Below, in pieces: positions 1-12,020 of a stretch of DNA of 64,000 bases; within the stretch, counting starts at the first letter, position 1, and each line of letters begins with the position of its first letter. Source of the DNA: Varroa destructor (taxonomy: Eukaryota; Arthropoda; Arachnida; Mesostigmata; Varroidae); assembly GCF_002443255.2 (NCBI RefSeq), contig NW_019211456.1:39439042-39503041 (forward strand). The letters run 5' to 3'. The notes under the pieces are model-generated. The model made no database searches and was not told the DNA's origin. It saw only the letters and a list, made by a program, of their open reading frames with translations. The position numbers and the translations under genes were made by a program.

Positions 1-3000
1 GTACACTTAAGCCACAATCTGATACACCTATATTGATTTGCAGTAAAGCAGGTCTTTTCTTAGCCCAGTGGAAAAACCTAAGGTCTATGGCGAATCGGTC
101 TAATAAAAGTACTGAGAGTGTGTATCCAACTTCAATTTCGTTCACAATAAACAAGAGACGAAAATAGCGTACAAGTCGGTAACGTTTATGTTTTTACGAA
201 CCCTGTCAGAAAAAATAATGTTCTTTTCCTACCCTTACGGGAATAGGTTGTCTTGATTCGTAATTTCCACTTACATATATTGGTTTACTATTATGGATAC
301 TCCGTATTTATGGTTTTACTAGAGGATGCAAAGGAGCACTATCCTTCGCAGTAGGAAAATTGAGCTAGCCAAAGTAAAAAAAAAGAACATGTAATTTCGT
401 TTTATTTGTAAAAGCAAAACACATTGCGACATTCAGCGTTCTCTTGATGAGTGTTTGCTGTGAAGACTGTAAGGCAATGGCACGATGACACGTTCTTTAC
501 CCGGACGCTAGTAAAATCAACACCAGCGAATACGTCGAATAGTAGCTAGTCCAACTGAAGTGTTGCCTCTACGTAGACATTACACGGTCAACGCTAGGGA
601 TTGGTCGACGTTTGTCCTGGCCGTTAGAGTTAACAGTATTCCTGCGCAATGATAATAAATACTATCTTCGCCGTACAGCTGCATTAAAAAATTCATCTAT
701 CCGTACGATTATTATCTTTGTCTCTCGCCTAAAATAACTCTGCGAGGATGAGCCACAGATTGTCTCCGAAGGCTGCCAGCTGAAAAGCAATTACTGCTTT
801 TAGTCCTTTATCTATTTAAGCCTCTTTTGATATCGTTCCCATAAGGTTCCGTTATCAACTCTACATATATCTACATGCATACATGCAACATGGAGCCAAT
901 AGAAGTCGTAGACGTCAGCTTTCTATCTGTATGACTAGTTTATGAATATTAATAGAACCAGTTAATGTAAAGTGGAGCCGTACAAGCTATAATACAGTGA
1001 TAGAGATCGGCATCAAAGGTCTTTCATCGTCTTTGCCCTACAGTAAACTCTGACTCTGTTTCCGTTGTCCGAACTACAAATCCCTCTATTACTATCATCA
1101 GCTGGGCTTGATCAGGCAAGGTAAAACAATTGCCATAATGCTTACTTACGTTCCAGTCCTGTCGAGGATCCTTCAGGATGCCATGTTCTGCAATAACAAC
1201 TTGGGAATATGTTTTAGCATAGGGTTAGTATGCAATCGCAAACTTGAATTCAGATTTAGACAACAAAAACTGGCCGAGGCGAGCTTAGAATGAGCTGTAT
1301 AGGATGAGAGAAGGCGTCATGGGGAAAGTGACAAAATCGGTTGAGATGATAACTCATGCAAGACATGAGGCTGAATTAACTTCGAAGAGTACAAGTAAAA
1401 CAAAGATATACGTACGCAAAGAAACAACAATAGCATCGAGGGCCACTACGGTTTTTGCTTAAGTAAGGTCGTTTAAGGCTGGCCCAGCATTTGTTAGCAG
1501 GCCGGCCCACAGCCGCCATCGGTACCCTTCTAGATGGGACCATCGTGGAGTCTAATACATGATCAAACAGAAACACGCACGCATACACACACAAATACGC
1601 ATGTGCAGCGCCGTTCACGGTTCTCCTTAGGCTCCTGCAACGTTGGTGTTTGGATTTTCGCGCAGATAGTATTATGCTGGCACTGGGCAGCCATCTTCTG
1701 GTTTCAGTCTGGGGATGGACGATGCCAGCAGTGTGGTCCGAGCTTTCGTCTTATGTCGGTCGGTTGAGGCTCGTCGCCTTGTCCTGATCTTTCTATAGCA
1801 TCGCTGGCTGGCAGGAAGGTACTCTAGCAGAGCAGCAATGCATGCAGCCGTGTGTTGCCACTGCCATCGCCGCTGATAGTGTACAGCTGTAATCGAGTTA
1901 ACGATAAAACTTTTACTACAAACACAATATATCCAACAGGGATGGGGCGACAGAAACGCCTGTTATTACTATGACGTTAAGAGAAAAACAGGGGAGAAGG
2001 GGAACGAAAGGAAGTCGGCAGAAGAATACTAGGGTAGAGGGGAAATAGAAAGAGGGTTACATTGAGAGATAGGCTCAATGTGATGGTAATAGACGAGGCA
2101 AGCGTTCGGTACAGCTGGACTGTATATCGGGTGCGGGGACTCAACAGCAGGAGCTGAAGTAGCAGTAGCAGAACAGATAAAAATGGAACGCGTCGCAGAC
2201 AAACATTAGACCGAACGGAAGGCGAATTGAAGATTAATGCGTGGATAAGAGAAGAGTCTGAGACCTTCGTCACACTGTCGCGGGCGATCGCGACTAAAGA
2301 TCACTTCTTCAGTGTTAACGAGTAGAACAACGGGTGTTCCGTGCTTTTAGGTGGAATATCCACTCTTGTGCGCTACCGGTATAATCTGGATTCCATTGTC
2401 ATGCAGTTACTCCTGAATGGTGGGCCCACCTACGACTTCGTCATATTAGATGGGCATACAGACAACTTTGCTTACAGTTTAAAAATGGCTTGATCATATG
2501 TCCAGATATTCATATAGATTAATGCGTACTCGGAAACTACAGAGAGAAACACTTGTTTTTGCAATGCTAAAGTGATTTTCCTTTACGCGCAATGAAGTGT
2601 GAGATATTTCCTACCTTCAGGCTGATCTGATCATATCTACACAACAGAAAAGATCGCAACTGTTTATTCGGAAATCACGAGTTCAGAAGGGCACAGATCA
2701 CAAGTTCGAAGTAAGCTTTTTTTTTGCAAAGACCTGAAACAGTCCCGTATTAATACTTGTGCTGTTTTTCATATTCTACGTCCGTCGTTTAAGTCGTTAG
2801 GCATGAGCTGGGCTAGGGTGGCTGGCTATTAGCACGAAAGAACTTACGTCAACGCCCGCATTCGAACTTAGACCACTGCGTGTCTTTGAATTTAACAAGC
2901 AGACACATTACCTATTGCCCTGTAATGGGGACACCAATACCTATACGAAACACCAACTGCCCATTTAGTTTTGGAAAACATTTCGAATATAATACGAATA

Positions 3001-6000
3001 AAGGATGTTATAATTTCCACGTTACTTCAGGATAATTATCCGACGAGTCGCTATTAAGAACTTAAATCAGTTAGAGACATCACTGAACCCCGGTCGACGA
3101 CTCAAGCATGGCTACAAGTTCGACATTATCCCCTATCCTTTTCGACGAGGATAGTGCAGAAAAAGTTTTCGTCTTTTAAAATGTCAGTAGTTCTCTTTGA
3201 CCATACGTCGTAAGTGAATGTCTAATTAAAGTTACGTTTGAATATCAATAAGACGATGTCAAATGTTGTGCAGACGCAGCCCTTCCTTCAATGCTGTCGA
3301 ATATATATAGCGTAATACAACAGAGTGGATGCAATTCTTGAAAGATCAGTGTATGCAAATGGAAATACTATGAAATAAATCACGCGTTTTTTACCGTGAA
3401 CGAAATAGACAAGATCCGTTAGAAGATCTCCGTCCCCTTCGGATCATTGAGGAAGTGTAACTGTGAGCCTTAGACCTGGTTGCGGGAAATGAAAATCGTT
3501 TATAGCGGCCATTGTTCTATTTTTCCCCGGTAGAACTACTGGCCGCAGTGACTCTGCGGAGGCGAGCCAGGCCAAGATACGTGGCAGCTTTATTTTAAAA
3601 TCAACTGGACTATCATTTATACCAAAGAAATACGACGATTTTTCTCCTAAAGATGCTAATGCGAAACAGAGGAACGATCAGACTATAATTTTAAAGTGCT
3701 AAACCTCGCATTGCGTATGCTTATATTCCATACATTTCTACGACCTCTATCTGTAGCCAAGTACTCTGCAAGAAATATATACATTGTTTCTAATACGTTT
3801 ATCTTCAGTTTCTGTGACGTAACTATCCTTACACCTAGCGGCAGGCAGTTGTATTCCTGCTTGATTGTGGAAAGATACATACTTTGAAGATGGGCGTAAA
3901 GGAAATAACTTGCTGGAGCTAGGCGTAGCGTTGCAGATGTTTACTGAGAATGGTCTGATCGGACTACAACGATGATGACTAACTAACCGATTAACGGTAC
4001 AGGGACGTCAGAAAGCCACTATCATTGTGTCACTGGCCAGTCAATGAGGGAAACTACTACAGTGCCTCACAGAGGTTGAACCTACGCCAGGGGTGTACGC
4101 AAAAGGGCCCCTGGAAGAACAAACAACGTCGTCATGCCAAGAGCGGCGTACGAAAGATGGACGACAACTTAAGACAAGGAAATCAAAAAAACACGACGAG
4201 CGTACAGAAGACTTCGTGATCAAAAAGCTCCAATAAAGGCAAGCCGCCACACTGCCGTATTCGGAAAAGCTCCGATTGGATCAATACTAACTTGAGCCTT
4301 ACATAGTTTGTGCTAATCTGCAGACTGACATCTATCTGTCAAACTCTTTATGTAGGAAGTGCTGTGTTTTACAAAAGGGTTCTTGGCTTACATTGACGCT
4401 TGTCGTTTTCACGATATATATGAATATTTTTCACACAGCAGACCAACGGTCTACTGTTTTTATGTCAGCTACCTATAATTTTAACTTAAGTTTTATTCAA
4501 GATATAAACCGGCTCATTAAGAGTAGGCTAAAACTGAACTATGGTCAAATTGTCTTAGCAACGCGTTGTCTTCATAAAGCCGTTCTAATAATGATACGCA
4601 ACATTGCTGGAGAAGAACTTGTTGTCATTTTTACTGTTTTGTTGCAACACTGTTTATGCCGCACGAGAAAGACGTTAGCAGCCTGCCTGTCTGATTAGCG
4701 TTGGCACTGCCAATCAGACCCATTGATGCGGTCGTCGTTCCGTTACCCTCTTGACCATAAATAACGTTTATTCAATTGTGATCATTCCCCACCCTATCAG
4801 TCAGTCAAATCCACGATTGGATCCAGCACAGCTGTCAGGCAGGCAAGCAATGCTATGTACACTTCAACAGTATCTGCATTTCTTGACCAATTAGTCTTTG
4901 GATTGATACTGTGTAATGTATTAGAGGTTCCATCTACAAATGATACCAGTAGTCAGTGACGAAAGTTCGAGATTTCAAAAAGGATTATCTTATATGAAAG
5001 GTAGACAAATAATATGTATAGTGCTTTCAAACTACAATGACAACAATAGCAAATTGGAAAAGGCGCCTTCCGATAAGTCGGTGTAATCCATCTAGAAGTG
5101 TTAGATAGATCAGGAGTAACACTGATCGGCCTAGTATAAAATGGTTGGGTTACGGGAAACATAGGATTATAGGAGTGATCTTGTTTTCAAAAAAAGAAGG
5201 AACATCGCTCTAAAAACTAAATCTATTAAATTTGTTGCATACGCGTTAATAATTCGCCGTTCCGGGTTCTTTCTTCGCTCGAATTTGAAAAGCTCGAGCT
5301 CTCTGGGTCGACTAACTATTTTTGTACTTCATCGGACTGAAAAACGATATAATATCTATTGGATCACAAAGAAAGAATCAACGAACCCATTTTTCCACCA
5401 CTACTTTGACCTAAATATTGGATGTGTCAGTTATTAGCACCAATTAAAAGGCAACAAAAAATCATATGCACCCAAATGCAGATGAACTTCGAAGAGGCTT
5501 TGGCCTGACTAGTCGCGCTAAATAAAGTACCATATTATCTAATCGCAATCGTAGCTCCTTCTTCAAAAGGGTTTCTCTAGTTTTGTTAATTGACTGACTT
5601 TTTTTCCCATGAAACAATTAGTGACCCATTTAATCTCTACTCTGCATAACTCCACCTTGTAGGGCTATACAAGCCCATGATGTAGACATCACTAACCGAT
5701 CATTTTTTGCGATTTGTTAAATTGCTAACAGCCTCTTCTCTAGTAGGAAAAATGTTTGTCATACATTCTGTTACGGGCTTGATTCTTCCATAGTAACGGA
5801 TATTTCTCCCAATCGTGGTAGGTACATATTGACTAACATAAGTCCTTTATCTTTTCAGTTCGACAGAACCTCTGTGAAACAAATCTAAGAATCATAGTAG
5901 ATGACAGGCCGGGCAGTGTCGCTATAGTATAGATCGCTTCTTCCCAGTTCCGTAGTCTGTGCATAGCGCCCACGTTCTCATATATTTAGGCATTTGCACG

Positions 6001-7587
6001 TGTCCTCCTGTCCGGGTCTGTTTCCGTTCGTAGCATCTCCCTGCTGCTCGATGAGACAAATGCGTGGGAGAATGGCCAGATGACACATGGCGGCCTCGGG
6101 ACACGACGGAACACGTAAGCGAAACCGTGACAGCGTGCACCATACTACAATGGTACTAGTACCTGTCTTACAGCAATTCATGCCCTATATCCGGATAGCA
6201 AGAGTTGACGCATAGACAATACCATTCAGTTGCGACTGGACCATACCTTCGTAAGTGCGCGGAGGCATCTAGTTAAATATGCATTAAGCTACTCCACACT
6301 GGGGTTGCTGCCCTACGCTGTTGAAATAATGTTCTTAAAAGTTATTTCCATAAGGGCTTTGGGCAAAAGTCTTAGGTGTAAGAATAATATAAGCTGTATT
6401 CAACGGCGCATAAACTGTTCGTAACGGTGCGTTGCATCTTTGGAAATGCACATATACTTACAGGCTATGACTAGGACGGTGTCATTGCTAGGCGCTATCT
6501 TTATTGAGCGCGCGGGAGGAAACAGAGTGACCAGATGGAATCCATTGATAAATAGTACATTGGCATCACTACATTGGCCCTTTCGGCAATCTCATCTTTA
6601 CGTCTAAAATCCATTAAATCAAGCGAGCAGCATTTCTACTCGAAAACGATCTCCTTGAGCATTTCCGTCGTATCCATGAACGGTCCGCTTCCCTGACCTG
6701 CTTCTGGACCGGTTAGTCCCAATGGGTGCCGGTAACGAACCAGTCCTGTCAATGACTAGACAAGGAAAGCCTGAGCAAATGGCGACCAAGACATTGTGTC
6801 TCAACCTCATTGTTGAGTAAATGCCGGAAATAACTAATCGTGAAAAGCGAAAGCAACGCCAGTGTACTTTAGTGGGATAACTGGCTACGATGTGCGCCTC
6901 CCATCTGCCTTGATACCAGAAGTGAAGCTGCCCTGAACCCTGTCTGCAGTGGATGCTTTTTCTGTGCTGCCTTTCCTATCGTTAGACTCTGTTTCATTAT
7001 TTAGATTCTGAGCTAACCTTGAGGTTGAGTGAAGACTTCTACTACGACGTCTGACGCGTAGAGTCGCTTCCCACTGTAGCAACAATAGGGCTTGCTCTTC
7101 CTGACCAAAGCACGATGCGTTCAAAGGCAGTAATAGACGCTTGTGTGAACGGTCGCTCATCAATCGGCGGCTAAGTGCGGCTCTCAAAAGACGTTGAACA
7201 GTATGATGAGATGAGTTTTCGTTGTGGGTATTTTACCTTCAATCTCGTTCCCTAACACGATTTTTCAATGTACTAATTTAGTGTTGGGTTGTTGTAGAAA
7301 ATTATAGATATATGATTATATCTGGAGGGTGTGCTAGAAACGTTCATATATGACAGGCACACAATGATTGTACAATGATGAAAAATATAAAACTAATTGT
7401 TTTTTGTATTCGTTGTATGGGCATATTGCATGTCAAGTAGTAGGCCTTCCCTACTTTGGCTTTCAAAAAGCGCTTTGACGGACCATTGAGGGAGCCGGTT
7501 GCCCCTACACCATCCCCCGACTGCTATTCGCAGTTTGTTTTCTTCTATTTTCTCTTTTCGAACCATAAATTGACATCGTTTTTTCAG
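1..7587. other. Non-coding region, nothing recognised
   Basis: I see no gene here that I can support. Open frames on both strands are under about 100 codons, with no family motif. The longest, 4393-4698 (+), is hydrophobic and begins at a TTG. There is a short imperfect CA-type tract around 1571-1592. A patch near 6885-7187 is somewhat richer in G+C. A good acceptor (TCTTTTCAG) at about 5850 leads into only about 25 open codons. The stretch could be intergenic or intronic; the sequence does not decide. Confidence 0.5.
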
Positions 7588-7726
7588 GTGATTTATGGAA
7601 GTTGGGCAAAATGCAAAACGCTCGGAGAAATCGAACTGCTCTCTATGAGTTTGAACAACTAGTAATGAAGGCAGCTTCTACAAACATTGATATTGAAGTA
7701 ATCAACCTGCTATGGATTCAGCTCAG
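7588..7726 (+). CDS. Candidate internal exon, product unknown
   Basis: A frame of about 45 codons is bounded by good splice signals. A T-rich acceptor (CGTTTTTTCAG) lies immediately upstream and a CAG|GTAG donor downstream, and the first in-frame stop falls one base into the donor. The reading frame starts two bases into the exon. The peptide is rich in charged and helical residues (it includes KLGKMQNARRNRTALYEFEQ, then a hydrophobic INLLWIQL end) and looks like part of a soluble helical protein. I do not recognise a family. An open run of this length is common by chance, so support rests on splice sites plus composition. No partner exon was identified. Confidence 0.3.
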
Positions 7727-10700
7727 GTAGTTCATGCAGCGAGTATATTATGCGTTTCGTTACGTGGTTATAACAGATCAGATATACATACATTTCCGCC
7801 TCAGGTGCGCCGTACACGACTGAAACTACGCTTGAAGTGATCTAGGCATCTTGTTTAACTGTCAAACCACACATCTAAGCGTAACGACTTTTTCGACGCT
7901 AAGACGGAACTTATGAAACAACAACAATAATAATAACAATAAAGGACGCAAAGTTAGCCTATTCAGATTTGTTCGTCTGACATACGGAGAACATGAGTTG
8001 TATTTTTTTTTTTGTCATTTCTTGATTGGTTGGATCAGTTTTGTAGAAAAACGCGTCCGGTGCGTACACGCGTATTCCAAGTTGATCGTTGCAGAGGTGT
8101 GGAGGCCACTGTACCTGGTATTAACTACCACGCGTTTTGAGTTTTCCATTTATCATAATACTACAAGAAAATCGGGCTCAAGATTCATCTTTTGTGAAAT
8201 ACCGATTTCTAATTCGAGTCCTTCTGCGGCCATCAATGTCATCACCAGATAATGTCTTCGTGGAGGATGCGCGGTCGTGAGCCGGAACACGCTATGTAAT
8301 CGCGACTCTGGTGGAAAGAAAGGAGTGGCAATACGATGTAAACGTTTGAGCTGATCTCTTTTCGATATTACCCGCCTGTCCACCTCTCCTAGATCCCGTC
8401 CTCAAATCAAACCACACTTGTTCCGGTATCACGAAAAGGACGATATTTAGGCTGCCGTCTATGGAAATAGTGACAATGGTCAATGTATCAAAATAATTGC
8501 TAACCGCGATTGCCGCCGAGCAGCAGAAAGAGATTTTGTAAAAGGGCAACTTGCGTCTGCAAGATCCTCTCGGTTTCAAACAATACGTCGGTGATCGTAT
8601 TTGACAATGCTCCATTTTATTGCCAGGTAAAGAGGACATACGTTCTTTTAACTCTTCCGTCTTCATCGCTGCACTTCTATTACGCATCGCCGCCGAAGAA
8701 AGATTGTTTCAACAACGAGTCAAACTAACAAAACCTAATCTCTACTTTCTCTTCCCTATCTGAGCTCGAAACTCACAGATTTATAACTAAGACTATATAC
8801 TGAGGCGCTATCTGCTTCATAAATAAAGCAATCGCCAGAAGTAGCAGGAACGGCTGCGTCAGTAGATATCGTAATTTCCAACATTGTGCTCTTCTAGCCA
8901 AAGCAGACAGTCGCTTTCTAGCAAACTTAGCAAGTTCGACTAACTTCAGAACTAAAATGTTCATAACATCACGCGCTGCACGATTTGGTGTGCAGGTTCA
9001 TTTTGCTATTATCACATTCGTAGCTAAGCTGAAAGGAAGAAATATATAGACTGTGAATTTGTAACACGAAAGACGCTTCGTTATCATTGTATCGCACTAT
9101 ATCTTATACGCTATCGCGACGCTCGTATCATGTCAACAAAATTGTCTCGCGGTAAAAAGTCTTACTTAATAAGGTACAAATACGAACTTACTTTATAATG
9201 CTAAATAAAAAGGTTACATTTAGATTGCGTCACGTGAAGAGCTATTGTGCTACAATAGTCCCTGTCAAAATGTTCCTGTTGCACTTATTCTTCAGTGGGA
9301 AGAGATTGTTACGAGGCCTAGTCGGTTATCTAGCCGACAAACCCATTCATTAATATAACGTATGTGCGTGGCACCGGAAAAAAAGCCAGATCTTTTTAGT
9401 AGACGACAATCAAATCATCCCAGAGAAAGCTACACATTTTTTTCGAAACTTGAACGAAGATCAGCTGTTAGCCGATCCTTTTGGAGACGCTGGACAAACC
9501 TTCACGAAAACTTCAATTTTTTTTCCAAAATCAACGGTCCGCATTAATGCCAGTTTTCATTCGACTTCTGAAAAACGCGAAAAGGATTTTTATGGGGCAA
9601 AAATTGAAGTTTTCAATAAGGCTTACATTTTAAAGGGCTTGAAAATTCATCCTGCTATAGAAATTAATCGCTTATTCGGAGAAGGGAATATCGATTGCCA
9701 GTTAAGTCATCGAGATAGGCTGTAACGATTAGTCCTTTTAGGACTTCTGACACCTTTTGAACTTTTTAGCCACTTCGAACCCTTGCATTGTTGGGTCTTT
9801 TGGTCTGGTGTTAGCCCAAAGTTGAATTTCGATGGAATCCTTTCCAAGTAGCATATTTGAGCGATACTTCGCTGTGTGCAAGCTTACCAATATCGCCTAA
9901 CGCTTAGAAAAATGCTTTGAACATGATCAGTTAGTGCATTTGGTCCAAAATTAACGCTGTAGTCGCGGCGGATAGTAGTGATCCTGAATACATGTGGCCG
10001 TCTGGAACGACACTTCTAGCACGCACAAAACATTTCGTTAAAATATGTTTTTGTTTGGGCGTAATTCTAGGAATAGCTTACAAGAAAAAGTCCGAATTCA
10101 GATCCCGCAGACGGTTCAGCTTACTCCCATCACAACCGCTTTGACGTTCTTGAAAATCTCTTGGGGAACTCTATTTAGTTTGACGCAAAATGCAGGGCCA
10201 TGGTTACTACCAAAAGGAGGTAGTTCAGATGTGTCCTGTCGATTTCCAGGAAGCCATCCACATTTATCGCGAATATGAATTCTCGAATGCCCTCGTGCTC
10301 CGGCTTGCCCCCAGCTAAAACTTATTCTACTGATGTCCAGTCCCACTGACAACGATCCCGCGATAATGCAGAATTTGTATGTTATTGAAGCTGCATACAT
10401 ACATATCCCCACGACCTTTTTCTGTGCTTCGGGCCGAATGACTTTATGGCACATACAATTGTGTAACACAGCGTGTGCCCTTTGAGACTGTATGAACAGA
10501 CTGAACAGACTAAGGATGCCTGTCGTGGTTCTGCCGGGGTATACACTCAGACACACACACCCGCACTACACATCTGTGTTTATATAAAACGACTTCGAAA
10601 ATAGCGCGGTAATGCTCTATTGGTCGGCGATATGTAGATCGTAGGTTTTACCCCATGCTTTCCCTTTAGCTCTAGCCTGTGAAAGCATAAACACCTTGGC

Positions 10701-11710
10701 TTCATACAGAAGGCTTTTCTTTCAGAACTATTATCGGATGAAGGAAAAAAATGCATTTTGACTCGACTCGGATCCGGTTTTCGTATGGCATACGATTATG
10801 AGTACGGCTCTGTTCGGCGGCACATGACAAAACCAACGCCAGTCGCTGGCTTCAAATAATCTCATCGGAATAACACGGTCCCCTCAACGGCATCCTGATA
10901 TGCGATAAACAGTAAACTGAAGAATTATTGCTTAGAAGAAAAATCGTCATTTGTAACATTAGCAATAGCTATACGGAACAAATTATTGAGCGATACTTGG
11001 AAGGTCACGATGCTTGGTAGTGTGGTAGAATAGATCAACAAAAAAGATAACATTAAGTTTAACCAACTTGTTACATAGCTACAAATATTATTCGGGTTGA
11101 TCGAAATCAGGTGTGGCACGAGCCATTCCAAAGTACTTTATCAGTAAAAATATTAGCCCGGTGCGGGGTTTGCCCTATAGAGCCAAGAAGAAAATATTGT
11201 TTTGTAGAGTTAAGACGCTAGCCTATAAAAGCATCCACATATTGGTAAGAATCTGTCATATTTCACGCCTTCTTCCCACTATGTAACGGGATGCACAACG
11301 GGACTCGACGGCATACACAATCTCGGGCTTCTTGGACTGAATACCTTTTGAAAAGTTAAGTTTTCAAACAAAGACGGTCCATCTTTAAGCTTTAGGTAGC
11401 GGGGAGCTAGAAAACGTGGGCAGCTACAGTATGGACACAGCCCAATCAGTAATTACTGTAGTCGATCACGTTACTCTACTTGGATCAGGAGCAAGACGCT
11501 AAATGGCAACAGCGCACAGAAAGGAATACTAGGGTTAAGGAGATCTATAAGATAACTATTGCTAAATCCAACCAACTCGCCAAAATCACTTGCAAGCCTT
11601 AGAAAGCGATGATTTTTTTAAAATTTATTATGAGGAAGGTATTCTAACCCAGGGTGGATTGACCATATGAGATTAAAGGATAAGATTAACGGAAATTTTA
11701 TTTATTACAG
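7727..11710. other. Mostly non-coding, scattered weak ORFs
   Basis: The stretch holds an A-rich CAA/AAT tract near 7919-7945, a possible transposase-motif relic (listed separately) and several chance-length frames. Among these, 9450-9725 (+) encodes a mixed charged peptide beginning NEDQLLADPFGDAGQTF and ending at a TAA. It looks protein-like, but it has no clear splice sites and no family I recognise. A 146-codon minus-strand frame at 10116-10556 has no motif. A short CA tract lies at about 10548-10560. Confidence 0.4.
8510..8728 (+). pseudogene. Possible DDE-transposase relic (weak)
   Basis: The + frame contains VIVFDNAPFYCQ at 8591-8626. The hydrophobic strand followed by D-N-A-P-F resembles the second catalytic-Asp motif of Tc1/mariner/IS630-type DDE transposases (typically a hydrophobic stretch, then D-N-A, then a residue or two and H). 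Here the usual His is Tyr. The expected downstream proline/tyrosine-rich loop and third acidic residue are not seen in any frame, and no terminal repeats were found. The motif ends at CAG|GTAAAG, which would also serve as a splice donor. This is either a heavily decayed transposon fragment or a chance match. Confidence 0.17.
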
Positions 11711-12020
11711 GATTTGTTATCGCAGTACGTTCGTGGCTCACCTACGTTGTACTTTTGATGAATCCAGCAAGATTTATGATAATTTGGAAAACTACGGGAA
11801 ATTAAATATTGTAGAAAGTGTGTTATTGCCATGGCAACGTCGTTTGCCGTGTCCCATCCTTCGTAGGCGATCTAAACTCGTATATCCTGTAAAACGGCAT
11901 AGTGCGTATTCTTTAGTATGCTCTGAATCCTTATCTCTGCTAGAAGCATGTCGTGCGCAGGAGATACGTATTTCGTACTTTTACAGGATCGAAAACCTTT
12001 CCCCCAAAATGCGTAACTAG
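11711..12020 (+). CDS. Candidate terminal exon, product unknown
   Basis: The acceptor TTTTATTTATTACAG ends at 11710 and is followed by about 103 open codons to a TAG. The same frame is also open upstream to an ATG at 11667, so it could equally be read as a 117-codon single ORF. The peptide is mixed, with an acidic and aromatic stretch (FDESSKIYDNLENYGKL), then a basic cluster and a leucine-rich end. No domain was recognised. A chance ORF of this length is expected several times in a window of this size, so this is only a candidate. Confidence 0.2.

Noticed and set aside
9760..9800. GGTTCGAA-like T-loop on the minus strand, considered as a tRNA
   Set aside because: The flanking bases do not form a T-stem, and no acceptor, D or anticodon arm is found at the right spacing.
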